Shown: positions 7,313 through 16,517 of the stretch, piece after piece
How the letters are laid out: each line of letters opens with the position of its first letter
Position numbering within the stretch: the first letter of the stretch is position 1
NCBI RefSeq assembly: GCF_026342355.1
Contig: NZ_JAPEMV010000003.1
Span: forward strand, 861,003 to 925,002
Length of the DNA: 64,000 bases
Origin: Streptomyces sp. NBC_00249
Lineage (GTDB): Bacteria; Actinomycetota; Actinomycetes; Streptomycetales; Streptomycetaceae
Direction of reading: 5' to 3'
Position numbers and translations under genes: made by a program
The notes under the pieces: generated by a model
Database searches by the model: none
What the model was told of the DNA's origin: nothing
The model's input: only the letters and a program-made list of their open reading frames with translations

Positions 7313-7572
7313 CTGCCCGCGCTACCCACACCGGCACGGCGGCTACTGGTGGGACGGCACCACCTGGCACAGGCCCGGCGTGGTCTTCGACGGCGCCTAC
7401 GAACGCTACGACGGCCGCCCCGTCCAGGACGCGCTCACCGTCACGGCCGCGGACCTCCTGGTCCAACCCGCCAACCCGGGCAAGGTCGGTGCCGCCACCA
7501 TCGCCGGGTTCACTGCGCCCACGACGGTCTTGCCCAACTGGCGTGACCATCCGGCGCTGTGGGCGGAGCACC
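7313..7572 (+). pseudogene. fragment of an accessory protein (GGYWWDG type)
   Basis: The frame directly after the propeller gene reads RHGGYWWDGTTWHRPGVV, then FDGAYERYDGRPVQDAL and VTAADLLVQ, and breaks up after about 7570. There is no proper start and the product is cut at both ends. It resembles a streptomycete accessory protein of unknown function that begins with a Tyr/Trp-rich motif. Confidence 0.45.
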
Positions 7573-8674
7573 GCCGGCGCGTGCCGGACGCGGACGGTCC
7601 TGGCGCCGGGCTCGTGGGTCACGCTGTAGACGTGCCGGCGCCCGGCCTTGAGGGCTGCACCCATCTCGTTCAGGCCCCGGCCGTCCTCGTCGTTGCGCAG
7701 GTGCCGTTGCCGGACCGGCGGACATCCAGGTGCTGCATCCCCCGGACGGAGTGGAACGCGGTGCCGAACCACTCCGTCGGCTGCCCGCCCTCACCGCGCG
7801 GGCTGCGCGGCTTGTGCTGTCCCATCCTGTGCCTCGCAGACGTGACCCGTGCACGGGCCGATCGGTCCGCTGAGCCCCGGCCCGCAGGAGGGTTACACCG
7901 GAAGGGGGCTGGACAGTTGTCCGCACGGTTGCACTAGGCGGGGGACCGGAGGTACTACCGGAGGTGTGAACCCCCGACGCTGGTGATCTTCCGTTTGCAC
8001 AGGTCAGATGCCGTGGGCAAGCCTCCGTCGAAGACGACACGTGCCGCATCGTTCCGGGACCCTCGCTGCCCAGGCCGCAGGGCTATCTGGTGGCTGCTTG
8101 TGACGTCCGTGTGCTGCTGTGTGTCGGCGGGAATGCCGGGTCGGCGAAACGGTTCGCCGCAGTGCCGCCCGCCGAGAGGAACCCGCTCATGAGCACCCCC
8201 GCCCCCCGCCCCTCGGTCGCAACCTGGGTTCCTTCCCGACCGTGCATGCGCTGCCATCGAACATATTGCCGATATGGGGCCGGTGGGAATCCACTTTCTC
8301 TGGGGTGGGACAGCTGTCGTGGGACGTGGGGTGAGGTGGGTTCGTTGATCCCCCGGGACTCGTTCTCGGGGGTTGTGGCTCTGCGGCGGGTTGTTGCACG
8401 ACTCAGGAGTTGCTGATGCGGGCGTTTCCCGTGATGATGCCGTCCGGGCAGAGGTACTGAAGGGTCCTTGATGGCGACCACCGCCCGCGCGGACGCGATG
8501 GACGCCGACACCGTTGGAGTACCTACTGGTCGCGATCCTTGACCGTGAGCGGCCGGATCCCGCGGCAGAGCTGATGGAGCAGTCCTCCGGGCAGGTCGGG
8601 AAGCAGGTCAGCGCGAGACGGCCTTCGGTGCTCTCTCGCGTGCGGATCAGGGTCTGCTCGGCGACTCTGGGGAC
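7573..8674. other. about 1.1 kb without a convincing gene; includes an unoccupied IS630 target
   Basis: Long open frames here have poor codon bias and no recognisable motif. The stretch 7886-8020 is the empty counterpart of the sequence interrupted by the IS630 element at 20827-22011: the bases GCACTAGGCGGGGG at about 7926-7939 are the uninterrupted junction. A reverse-strand scrap near 7600-7740 reads NDEDGRGLNEMGAALKAGRR and may be a decayed gene. Confidence 0.5.
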
Positions 8675-9181
8675 ATGAACAGCAGAAGCCCGGGGCAGGA
8701 TCCGGCAGCCTCGGCGGTCCGAGCCGACTACACGGGTGCCATCTACGGCTCGCTGCTCGCCGCGTCCGTGGTGGTCGGTGCCGGAACGCCCGGAACGTTT
8801 CCTCGGCTGCAACTCGTCCTGCTGCTGCTGTGCACCGGTGTGGTGTTCTGGGCCGCACACGTCTTCTCCCGACTTTTCGGGGTCCGGATGGTGCACCACT
8901 TGAGTTGGGGCGTGGTCCGCCGTACGTGCAGGGAAGAGCGCCCGATCATCGAGGCGGCTGTCCCACCGGCCGTCGCCGCGGCCATCAGCCCACTCTTCGG
9001 GCTGGGACCTCAGGGGATGGCATGGCTGGCACTCGGGGTCGCTCTGGCCGGACAGGTGGGCTGGGCGGCCTTGGCCGCCAGCCGCGTCGGCGCCCCGCGC
9101 GGACTGATGGTGATTGCCGGTGCGATCAATCTGTTCCTGGGGTTGATCATCGTGCTTCTGAAGGTTGCGCTTCAGCATTGA
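8675..9181 (+). CDS. integral membrane protein of unknown function
   Basis: This is a 168-residue protein starting MNSRSPGQDPAASAVRADYT. Hydrophobic segments at about residues 22-38, 44-60, 95-110, 113-132 and 141-160 indicate four or five membrane spans. There is an Arg-rich loop in the middle (VVRRTCREER). The start ATG is chosen because the hydrophilic N-terminus and codon bias begin there. I see no catalytic motif. It stands alone, with decayed DNA on both sides. Confidence 0.65.
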   Translation: MNSRSPGQDPAASAVRADYTGAIYGSLLAASVVVGAGTPGTFPRLQLVLLLLCTGVVFWAAHVFSRLFGVRMVHHLSWGVVRRTCREERPIIEAAVPPAVAAAISPLFGLGPQGMAWLALGVALAGQVGWAALAASRVGAPRGLMVIAGAINLFLGLIIVLLKVALQH

Positions 9182-9639
9182 GGGCCTGCCGCCGTGACCC
9201 CCTCGGCAGGTCCGAGAAACTCGGCTGGGTCGTCGCGAGGTGGAGCGGGTCCGCAGCGGCATGCCTCGGGGAGGGAACGCCAGTGCCGCGGGGCGCCCAT
9301 TCGCCTGTTCCGGTCCTGCACGGGAGAGGCGGCCGCGTTGTGGGAGGGCTGCACGATGTTTGAGCCCTGTCCGAACACCGGCGCCGGGCGGCAGGCTGAC
9401 CGCCTTCTACCGTGAGAACACGGTGTCCAGTCGTCCTTCATGCTGACGACGATCCAGCCGAGTTCCTTTGCTTCGGCCAGGGCGGTGTCGGGAGTACCGC
9501 AGGGGCGGGGAGGGCGGGACGGCTGGTCCGGCCGCGTGCTGGGCCGCGTAGGCCGCCACCGGGCACACGAACCACCGGTCGGCTTCCTGCGGCGCTGCGG
9601 CGCTGCGGGCACGGGCGCGTACGCGCTGTCGTCAGGCAG

Positions 9640-9868
9640 GCGGAGCGGCGGGCGTTGCGGGGGAACGGCTTCGCCGACGTCGCGGTCCGGAACCGGAGAG
9701 ATGCGTCCGGCGCTCAGCAGGACCAGGTCGATCAGCAGACCACCAGCCGCCGCTCGTCCGACCTGCGTACGTCGTCGTACGGCACCGGACGCGCCGTCCG
9801 TGGCGAGCAGCACGACTTCCTCCGTGGCGAGCAGCACGACTTCCTCGGCCAGCGTCAGCCCCGTACCC
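9640..9868 (-). pseudogene. GPP34-family protein fragment with internal 24-bp duplication
   Basis: The reverse strand reads LTLAEEVVLLAT, then EEVVLLATDGASGAVRRRTQ and AAAGGLLIDLVLLSAGRI. The LTLAEE and D-x-x-G pattern is the N-terminus of GPP34 (GOLPH3-like phosphoinositide-binding) proteins, which are common in actinobacteria. The eight residues EEVVLLAT are present twice because a 24-bp unit is tandemly duplicated at about 9807-9854. The rest of the protein is missing, so this is a relic. Confidence 0.5.
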
Positions 9869-9870
9869 GC

Positions 9871-11180
9871 TCCCTTCGCTGCAGTTGCCCGCGGATCACA
9901 CTCCGGAGCGAACCCCGCCGGAACCGGACCTCCTACAGCAGTGCGTCGCGTGCCCCGGTACAGCCACACCACACCCGCGGCGTCCTGCGCCACCAGGTCC
10001 GCCCGTCCGTCGTCCATCAGGTCACCCGGGCCCGACAGCGAGCGGTAGATGCCCCAGCCCGCACCGATCCGGGTACGGGCACGGAACGGGTCGGTGAGGT
10101 TCCCGGCGCCCGCGCGCAGCCACAGCACCCCGGCCCGGTCCCGCGCCACCAGGTCCGGGTTCCCGTCACCCGTCACGTCGGAGGCCCCGACGATCCGGTC
10201 GTACCGCTCCCAGCTGCCATCGAGGGTGGTCCGGTCGCCGAACTGCCAGTTCGGACCGGTCCGCCCCTCGTACACGTACAGGTTCCCCTTCGGGTCGCGG
10301 GCCAGCAGGTCCGCCGCCCGGTCAACCGTCACATCGGAAGCGCCGACCAGTTCGTCGTACGCGTTCCAGCCGCCGCTGACCCGGGTCCGCGGGACGAAGC
10401 CGTCGTAGCGGTCCATCCCGTAAAACCAGAGCACGCCCGACCGGTCCCGGCCAACGACCCCGTCGCCTGAGTTCCGCCCCGTGACCGGGGACAGCTTCAC
10501 CAGCCGGTCGTACCGCCCGAAGCCCTTGCCGACCAGGTCCGTGGGCTTCTTCTCGAACGGCGCTGCCCCATCGCCCAATCTCACGGTGCGACCACAGCCG
10601 GCCGTCCTTGCCGCGCGCCAGCAGGTCGTGCCGGCCGCGCACCGGGCGGCGGCTGCCCACCGCGAACTGCCCCACGGAGGCCGGGTTGCACCGGTCCTCG
10701 TTCCACACCCGGAGGGTGGCGGCCGCCCTGATCCTCCAGGGCCGCCACCCTCCGGCCGCGCCTTCAGCCGGTACGACACCGTCACCTCGTCCGGCCGCCG
10801 CACCGTGCAGACGATGCTCGGCCCGTAGGCCGTCAACCCGCCGTGGCACGTGACGCACTTCGCTGGGCCCGTCACCGATCGCGATGCCCGGCTCGTTCCC
10901 GTCCCAGGGCCGCTGCCCCTTGGCCGGCGCGAACGAGATCTCCAGCTCCGTCGCGTCCACCACGTTCATCTTCACGGCCTACCGGACCGAGCCGCCCGCC
11001 TTCAGGCCGCGCGTTCAGATCCACCACGTTCCGCGCCACGTGCTCCGCCGTCTTCACCGTCACGGTCCGGGCCGCGTGCCGGCCGTCCTCGGTCCGGGCC
11101 GCCGCCGTCTGCGCCTGCCGGACGGCCCGCTCCACACTGCCGCCCTCCGGCACCAGCACCCGCTGGTCGATCCGCAATCT
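9871..11180 (-). pseudogene. secreted FG-GAP/VCBS-repeat protein, multiply frameshifted
   Basis: Several repeats of the form YD-x-(I/L)-V-G-A-x-D-V-T-x-D-x-x-x-D-L-x-A-R-D-x-x-G-x-L are legible, for example YDELVGASDVTVDRAADLLA and YDRIVGASDVTGDGNPDLVA. These are FG-GAP-type beta-propeller blades typical of large secreted streptomycete proteins. The upstream part is readable only by switching frame several times (LRIDQRVLVPEGGS, NVVDATELEISFAPAKGQRP, KCVTCHGGLTAYGPS, RVWNEDRCNPASVGQF). At least three frameshifts are needed and no start is clear, so the gene is dead. Confidence 0.65.
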
Positions 11181-11420
11181 CGCCGATCACCTGCGACGCA
11201 ACCTAGCCAGGCATGTCCGGATCGGCCGCGAGACCCTGCGCTGTCTACTGGCCCGCCGCGGGATCTCCTTCCAGAGGACGAAGACCTGGAAGGAGTCCCC
11301 GGACCGGACTTCGACGCCAAGCTGGAGCGGATCGACTACCCCGTCAACGAGCGGCCCACCCGCACGTTCGCCTTCGACGAGTTCGGCCCGCTGGGCATCC
11401 GCCCGACCGGCGGCTGCGCT
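11163..11420 (+). pseudogene. IS630-family transposase fragment
   Basis: The plus strand reads WSIRNLADHLRRNLARHVRI, then LLARRGISFQRTKTWKESPD, and after a frame change DRTFAFDEFGPLGIRPT-like sequence (here RTFAFDEFGPLGIRPTGG). This is the middle of an IS630-type transposase that normally includes the first catalytic Asp (FDEFG). Both ends are missing and there is an internal frameshift. It is a different subgroup from the IS630 elements at 20827 and 34000. Confidence 0.65.
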
Positions 11421-11868
11421 GGCGCAACCGACATGCCCGCCACCCCGACCGTCCTGGCCGCCCAACGACGCGAGCGTGCCCGCATCCGCAGCGAGAAGGC
11501 CTTCGCTGGGGCGGGCGCCAGAACCACGAGTCGAAGCTTCCCAGGGCCTGCAGGGCTGGTGCGAGTCCGTATCGAAGCTCGCAATGGACCTGGACGTAGT
11601 GGTCGTGTTCGCCGTGGCTGTCGGCGATCTCGAACTGTCGGGTGAGGTCCAGTGTGAACGTCGGAGGACCGTCGAACGAGTAGGTCCCGTACTGGAATAG
11701 AAGGCCATCAGCATCGGGTGTGTCCGGGACGCCGAACAGCCGTCGGCCGAATCGGAGGTAGGCAAGCCAGGCGTCTTCCGTGTCAATGTCAGCAAGCGCC
11801 CGCCGCCCGGCCTCCAATTCGCCCTCAAGCAGTCCCACGGCCTCGTCCATCGACGGTCTCCGCGTCAT
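11344..11868 (-). CDS. hypothetical protein, C-terminus lost to rearrangement
   Basis: ATG 11868 starts MTRRPSMDEAVGLLEGELEA and continues with good codon use to about SFDSWFW (near 11518). It reads as a small acidic globular protein with a Phe/Tyr-rich core (FQYGTYSFDGPPTF, HYVQVHCELRYG). Beyond 11518 the frame becomes Arg-rich antisense of the IS630 fragment, so the original end has been lost. I do not recognise the family. Confidence 0.5.
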   Translation of the reverse strand: MTRRPSMDEAVGLLEGELEAGRRALADIDTEDAWLAYLRFGRRLFGVPDTPDADGLLFQYGTYSFDGPPTFTLDLTRQFEIADSHGEHDHYVQVHCELRYGLAPALQALGSFDSWFWRPPQRRPSRCGCGHARVVGRPGRSGWRACRLRQRSRRSGGCPAGRTRRRRTCGWAAR

Positions 11869-12434
11869 GCCCACCCCCCCTCGTCCGCCGCTGCGGGGGC
11901 TCAGCGCACTCAACCGGCGAACCTTCCCGGTCACAGCACTAGGGGAGGCCGGTTCGCTGCCGGAACGGAATCCCGTTGATCACGCGACGGTGGCATTGCC
12001 AGAGTCCACCCCGCCCGCGATTCGCCGGCGAGTGCGGCTCCAGCCGAGCCCACTCTTCATCCGAAGGATCTCCCCGCTTCATACCACCCGAAACGAGCTC
12101 CCAGCAGGAGCGTCACATGACCCATCGGATACGACCTAGCCCTCTCGCCATTTGTGCAGAAAAGCAATGGAATTAAATCAAATTCCGTCAAGCAATTCCA
12201 CTGTGACGTGTTTCCTTTTTCGAATGCGCGGCAGTAGTCGCAGCGGGCCGGCTCCACTAACCACCCCTTACCCCCGACGGGGTGCGAGCCATTTGTCATG
12301 CATTCGCAGGACCGTGGACGCAACCAAAAGAGTGCCTCCCATCCCTCAAAGGTGAGATTGACCCTTACGGGGGGCAGGTCTGGAGTTGCTCACGTCACCC
12401 AACGGGAGCCTCGCCCAATCGAAAGGAATTCAGG
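11869..12434. other. intergenic, about 570 bp, no convincing gene
   Basis: There are short open frames only. The part at about 12150-12240 is noticeably richer in A and T than its surroundings and probably holds promoter sequence for the downstream pentapeptide gene. The exact promoter is not clear by eye. Confidence 0.4.
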
Positions 12435-13022
12435 ATGCGAACGAACACCACCGTCCGCCGTACCCTAATCGCCGCGCTCATCCTCTCCGGTTATGCGCTG
12501 ACCGTCCCCGCGGCCTACGCCAGCCCCACCCTCAGTGTGGCCGTCGCCTCTCAGCGAGCCGATGCCGACCAAGTCGCTCTGCTCAAAAGGAGCGTGGCGG
12601 AGTGGAACCAGTGGCGTACGGACAACCCCAGCGTCAAGCCCGACCTCACCGAGGCTGACCTCGCCGGGGCGAACCTCCTTGGGGCCGACCTCTCTGCCGC
12701 GGACCTCACCGACGCCACCCTCACCGACACGAACCTCACCGAGGCGAACCTCAGCGAGGCCAAGCTCACCGGCGTGAAGGCAACAAGCGCCCTCCTCTTC
12801 AGTGCCAACCTCGACAACGCCAACGCCCAGAGCGCCAACTTTGAGGGTGCCAACCTCTCCAGCGCCAAGGCCCGTCACACGGTCTTCGCCAGCGCTGATC
12901 TCAGGCGAGCCAATCTCGCCGAGGCCGACCTCGCGGAGGCCGACCTCACCGGCGCCAACCTCGAAGGAGCCAATCTCAACTGCATCAACCACCCCCAATG
13001 CACGTCCACCCCTGCCGGGTGA
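12435..13022 (+). CDS. secreted pentapeptide-repeat protein
   Basis: This is a 195-residue protein. Residues 1-30 form a signal peptide (TLIAALILSGYALTVPAAYA) with a likely cleavage after AYA. From about residue 68 the sequence is a run of A(D/N)LXX units (ADLAGANLLGADLSAADLTD and more), about 22 repeats, the right-handed quadrilateral beta-helix of pentapeptide-repeat proteins. The RBS is AAAGGA before ATG. Cytoplasmic members can mimic DNA (for example quinolone-protection proteins), but a secreted member has no known activity. It is a single gene with no operon partners. Confidence 0.85.
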   Translation: MRTNTTVRRTLIAALILSGYALTVPAAYASPTLSVAVASQRADADQVALLKRSVAEWNQWRTDNPSVKPDLTEADLAGANLLGADLSAADLTDATLTDTNLTEANLSEAKLTGVKATSALLFSANLDNANAQSANFEGANLSSAKARHTVFASADLRRANLAEADLAEADLTGANLEGANLNCINHPQCTSTPAG

Positions 13023-13559
13023 CCGTAAGGCGGCTGCGGCACCGCGAGTGACGGGCGCCGGAAGAGCTCTCCCCGTTGTGAGCTGGGAGGGCCCTTCGTC
13101 GTGCTGGTGGTGCTAGCGGTGGCCGTTGTGCAGGTAGGGAGAGAACGCCACCGAAGGGTTCACGAAGAGAACCGGGCCGCTGCCCTGTAGCCGGCAGGAA
13201 AGGACGTCCAGCACATTCCTGGTGGTCCCCTCTTCGCTTTGCCTCTTCTTGCCGCTGGCCCGGGCCTGGATGCGGCGGAGGAAACCGGCGGCCGTCATCG
13301 CCGGCCCGCAGATGGTGCCAAAGTCGCACGAGCAGCTGGCCACGCCACATCAACGGCCCGGCGCTACCCCCGGATGTCCGTGCGGGAACAAGCCCACCCG
13401 GATGGCCGGGGACGCTCGTAGCGGTGTTGCCGTCCTCCCGCCGCCATCTGTCCCTGGGGGCCTGGCGGTGTCTGTCGGCGTCCATTCGGGTGTTCCGATC
13501 CGGGCTCGGCGGTCTTGGACGAGCTGCTGCCAGCGGGCGCGCACCGTCTCAAGGCCGTC
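13023..13559. other. about 540 bp without a supported gene
   Basis: A reverse frame at 13113-13343 (ending VLFVNPSVAFSPYLHNGHR) has acceptable composition but no recognisable family or clear start. The rest shows no coding bias. Confidence 0.3.
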
Positions 13560-14215
13560 GAGTCAGTGGGCGGAGGAGCCGTTGGGCAGGCGGAGGCCGG
13601 CCATGAAGGGTGCGATGTCGGCGTAGTAGGCGTAGTCCCCGGTCCGGGCGAGTTCACGCAGCCGGTCGATGACGGCGCGGACCTTGTCCTCCTCCCTCTG
13701 GACGGCGTGGTGGAAGGCAAGGACGAGTTCGAGGACTGCCTCAGCCGCAGTGATGCCGGTGTCGCGGATCTCGGCCCGCAGCGCTCGGGCGGCCTCAAGA
13801 CCAGGTGGTACGGCCACAGCCCGAAGGGCTGTTCTCGGATGAAAGGCCGCTCGATCAGCCGCTGGGCCGGGGCCTCGTGCGCCAGGCCGCGGTGGCGGTG
13901 GCGAGGGTGAGGCCGAAAGCGTCCAGCGGGCTGATGGAGCGCAGGACGTGGCGCTCGTCGGGGGTGAGGTCGGAGAGGGTTCGGGCGATCAGGGCGCCGA
14001 AGTCGTGGTCGAAGTCGGAGGGGACCGGCTCTCGGGTACGGCGGATCTCCAAGAAGCGGAGTACCGATAGATCGAGGTAGTGCGGCGGGCCGTGGGCGCG
14101 GTCGGTGATGCTCTGCCGGACGGCGGCGTTGATGAGGGGCTGGCCGTCGCGGGAGAGCCGGCGGGCGAGGTAGTCGTCGCAGTCCTCGGGTGAGAAGTCG
14201 CCTTTACCGACGCTC
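13560..14215 (-). pseudogene. STAND-type NTPase with TPR region, decayed
   Basis: Reading the reverse strand with frame changes gives CDDYLARRLSRDGQPLINAA, HGPPHYLDLSVLRFLEIRRT, FDHDFGALIARTLSDLTPDE, RHVLRSISPLDAFGL and then, in another frame, LRAEIRDTGITAAEAVLELV and AYYADIAPFMAGLRLPNGSS. This is the C-terminal ATPase/winged-helix part plus TPR-like helices of a large streptomycete STAND ATPase. At least two frameshifts are needed, and the N-terminal nucleotide-binding half is missing. Confidence 0.6.
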
Positions 14216-14377
14216 GATGTGTGCGGGTGAACTCTGAACTGAGGCGATGTGTCGCGTAGATGTCCGTGACGGTGTTGAGCCGCACATCAAAGCAGCGGCT
14301 TTGCACGTCGACGGGTCGTTCACCAACGGTCGATCCGCGCGACCCCGACCTCGCTCACATTCGGCAAGAGCTGAGCG

Positions 14378-15070
14378 TCACGCCGGTGGCCGGGTGAGTT
14401 TGGCGGCCAAGGCGTCCAGGACCCAGTCCAGGCCGGTCGCGAAGGATGTCTCGGCGTCCACGTCCGTGCCGTCGTACACGGCTTTGGCCAGCGCCGGGAA
14501 GCGGCCGGTGGCCAACATTCTCGTCACATGAGGGCCGGAGGCGCGCTGCCAGTCGCGCTTGGACAGGCCCGTGGCGCGCTCGGCCCGCAGGTTCGCGATC
14601 TCGCGCCTGATCGCGCCGGTGAAGTAGGCGCTGACAGTCTCCACGGCGCGCATGACGGTGTCGATGTCGGCGAGGCCGTCGAGGGCGGCCAGGGTGGCCT
14701 CGGTTACAGCGAGGCCGTTCGGGCCCAGGGTCGGGCGGCCGCCGAGCAGGTCGGCCAGCCATTCATGACGGAGAGCGGCCTGCCTGGTGCCATGGGCGAG
14801 GATGCACAGCGCCTCCCGCCAGTCACCGGGCTGCTCCTCGGGGAGAACCTCGGCCTGGACGTCGTCCACCATGAGGTCGAACAGCTCCTGCTTGGTGGAG
14901 ATGTATCCGTACAGCCGCATCGGGCCGGCGTTCAGTCGGGCGGCGACCTTTCGCAAGGACACCGCCTCCAGCCCGCCCTCGTCGGCCAGCGCGATGGCGG
15001 CGGCGACGATCCGCTCCCGGTCGAGCGGCACAGGTTGAGCCGGCGGCTCCGGCCGGTCCCACACAGTCAT
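14378..15070 (-). CDS. TetR-family repressor
   Basis: This is a protein of about 230 residues with an N-terminal TetR helix-turn-helix (RERIVAAAIALADEGGLEAV, then RKVAARLNAGPMRLYGYIST) and a TetR_C-type ligand domain (EWLADLLGGRPTLGPNGLAV). ATG 15070 is preferred; an in-frame GTG at 15076 is possible. The gene is divergent from the FAD monooxygenase gene 53 bp away. A perfect palindrome between them is the likely shared operator, so this protein probably represses itself and the oxygenase and is released by the oxygenase substrate. Confidence 0.88.
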   Translation of the reverse strand: MTVWDRPEPPAQPVPLDRERIVAAAIALADEGGLEAVSLRKVAARLNAGPMRLYGYISTKQELFDLMVDDVQAEVLPEEQPGDWREALCILAHGTRQAALRHEWLADLLGGRPTLGPNGLAVTEATLAALDGLADIDTVMRAVETVSAYFTGAIRREIANLRAERATGLSKRDWQRASGPHVTRMLATGRFPALAKAVYDGTDVDAETSFATGLDWVLDALAAKLTRPPA

Positions 15071-15085
15071 GGTCACACCGTTCTG

Positions 15086-15124
15086 TTGCGATGCAGAGCA
15101 ATGGGGAAATACAGTGTATCGACA
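15086..15124 (+). promoter_or_regulatory. promoter with TetR operator, probably leaderless
   Basis: TTGCGA (15086-15091) and TACAGT (15110-15115) are 18 bp apart and resemble -35 and -10 boxes. The perfect palindrome ATACAGTGTAT (15109-15119) covers the -10 box. The monooxygenase ATG at 15124 lies where transcription should begin, so the mRNA is probably leaderless. Confidence 0.6.
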
Positions 15125-16242
15125 TGAGACACCGTATCGCCGTGGTCGGGAGCGGCCCTGCCGGCCTTACCTTCGCCCGGGTCCTACACCGCCATGGCCA
15201 CCCCGTCACCGTCCTCGAACGCGATCACGCCCCCGACGCCCGCCCCCCGGGCGGCACGCTGGACCTGCACGAAGGGCTGGGCCAGCTCGCGCTGGACAAG
15301 GCGGGGCTGCTGGCGGAGTTCCAGGGGCTGTCTCGCCCTGAGGGGCAGGCGATGCGCATCCTGGACACGGCCGGGACCGTCCTGCGCGACTGGCGACCCC
15401 GTCCAGGTGATCGGGCCAATCCCGAGATCGACCGCGGGCAACTCCGTGACCTGCTGCTCGGCCCTCTCGACGTCCGGTGGGGTCGGGGCGTGACGCAGGT
15501 GGTGCCGGGAACCCGGGACGGCGTATTGGTCCATTTCGCGGACGGGCGGCAGGAGACGTTCGACCTCGTGGTCGGCGCGGACGGCGCCTGGTCCCGGACC
15601 CGCCCGGCAGTCTCGCCGGTGACGCCGCACTACACCGGCGTCACCTATGTCGAGACCTCCCTCGACGGCGTCGACACCCGCCACCCCGACCTCGCCCGGT
15701 TGATCGGCGACGGTTCCGTGGCTGTGTACGGCGTGAACCGAGCTCTCGTCGCCCAGCGCAACAGCGGCGGTCACGTCAAGGTGTACGCCCAGTTCCGCGC
15801 GCCGCTGGACTGGAACACGAACCTGGACCTGGCCGACGTCGAGGCCGTGCGATCGAGCCTGCTGGCTCTGTTCGACGGCTGGGCCGCTCCCGTCCTCGGC
15901 CTCCTCCGCCACGGCACCGCGTTCGTCCACCGCCCCCTCTACGTCCTGCCCGTGTCCCACACCTGGACCCACGTCCCCGGGGTGACGCTACTGGGCGACG
16001 CCGCCCACCTGATGCCCCCGTTGGGGGCGGGCGCGAACCTCGCGATGCTGGAAGGCGCCGAACTCGCCGAGTCCATCACTATCGGTCCTGAAGATCTGGA
16101 CGAGGCCGTTCGTGCCTTCGAGGAACAGATGTGGGCACGGGCCGGCAGGTGGGCGAAGATCACGACGGCCGGTCTGGAACGCCTCGTGAGCCCGGACCCC
16201 GCCGAAGCCCTCGCCCTCTTCGACCAGGTCCAGCCATCCTGA
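15124..16242 (+). CDS. FAD-dependent monooxygenase, TetX-like
   Basis: This is a 372-residue flavoprotein hydroxylase of the PHBH/TetX group. It has the N-terminal dinucleotide-binding motif VVGSGPAGL (residues 7-15), the middle DG motif LVVGADGAWSRTR, and the FAD-ribose GD motif LLGDAAHLMPPLGAGANLAM. The length is normal. Members hydroxylate aromatic or polyketide substrates, and TetX inactivates tetracyclines. With a divergent TetR regulator, a detoxification role is plausible but the substrate is unknown. The ATG 15124 start gives MRHRIAVVG, the usual distance to the motif. The frame is intact. Confidence 0.88.
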   Translation: MRHRIAVVGSGPAGLTFARVLHRHGHPVTVLERDHAPDARPPGGTLDLHEGLGQLALDKAGLLAEFQGLSRPEGQAMRILDTAGTVLRDWRPRPGDRANPEIDRGQLRDLLLGPLDVRWGRGVTQVVPGTRDGVLVHFADGRQETFDLVVGADGAWSRTRPAVSPVTPHYTGVTYVETSLDGVDTRHPDLARLIGDGSVAVYGVNRALVAQRNSGGHVKVYAQFRAPLDWNTNLDLADVEAVRSSLLALFDGWAAPVLGLLRHGTAFVHRPLYVLPVSHTWTHVPGVTLLGDAAHLMPPLGAGANLAMLEGAELAESITIGPEDLDEAVRAFEEQMWARAGRWAKITTAGLERLVSPDPAEALALFDQVQPS

Positions 16243-16317
16243 CTGCCAAGCGCAAGAGCACCAGCACCAGCTCGCCACGGCTTCGCGGGTCAGTACGGCA
16301 CTGCGCCGGTCCGATCC

Positions 16318-16500
16318 TCCTCGCGGGTGTGTTCGAGAAGTTGGGATTCGAGGTCGGCGATGCGCTTCTCGGCGAACCGCAGGTTGGAGCGGGCGCCTTC
16401 GAGTCGCTCCTGGAGTGAGCGGTGCTCTCACGTCATCTGGTCCAGGCGGCGCTTGAGTGACGCGTTCTCGGTGTGGAGGGCTGGGGCGGAGTCCGCCGGA
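16318..16500 (-). pseudogene. coiled-coil protein fragment (DUF6262/TnpC-like?)
   Basis: The reverse strand reads ALHTENASLKRRLDQMT, an in-frame stop, and then EHRSLQERLEGARSNLRFAE and KRIADLESQLLEHTR. Heptad-like coiled coils of this kind end DUF6262 proteins that accompany tyrosine recombinases in actinobacterial transposons. Only about 60 residues remain and they carry a nonsense codon. The assignment is tentative. Confidence 0.35.
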
Positions 16501-16517
16501 TCACGTGCCGTGGGCGG

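Noticed and set aside
7955..9262. A 435-codon reverse frame
   Set aside because: It is antisense to the membrane protein gene at 8675-9181, is Arg/Ser/Thr/Pro-rich and lacks any motif.
9172..10875. A single 567-codon reverse frame
   Set aside because: It joins pieces of two unrelated gene relics (FG-GAP and GPP34) and passes through stretches with no coding sense, so it is not one gene.
12620..12990. Short regular repeats that could suggest a CRISPR or tandem array
   Set aside because: They are the codons of pentapeptide repeats with varying bases, not identical repeats with spacers.
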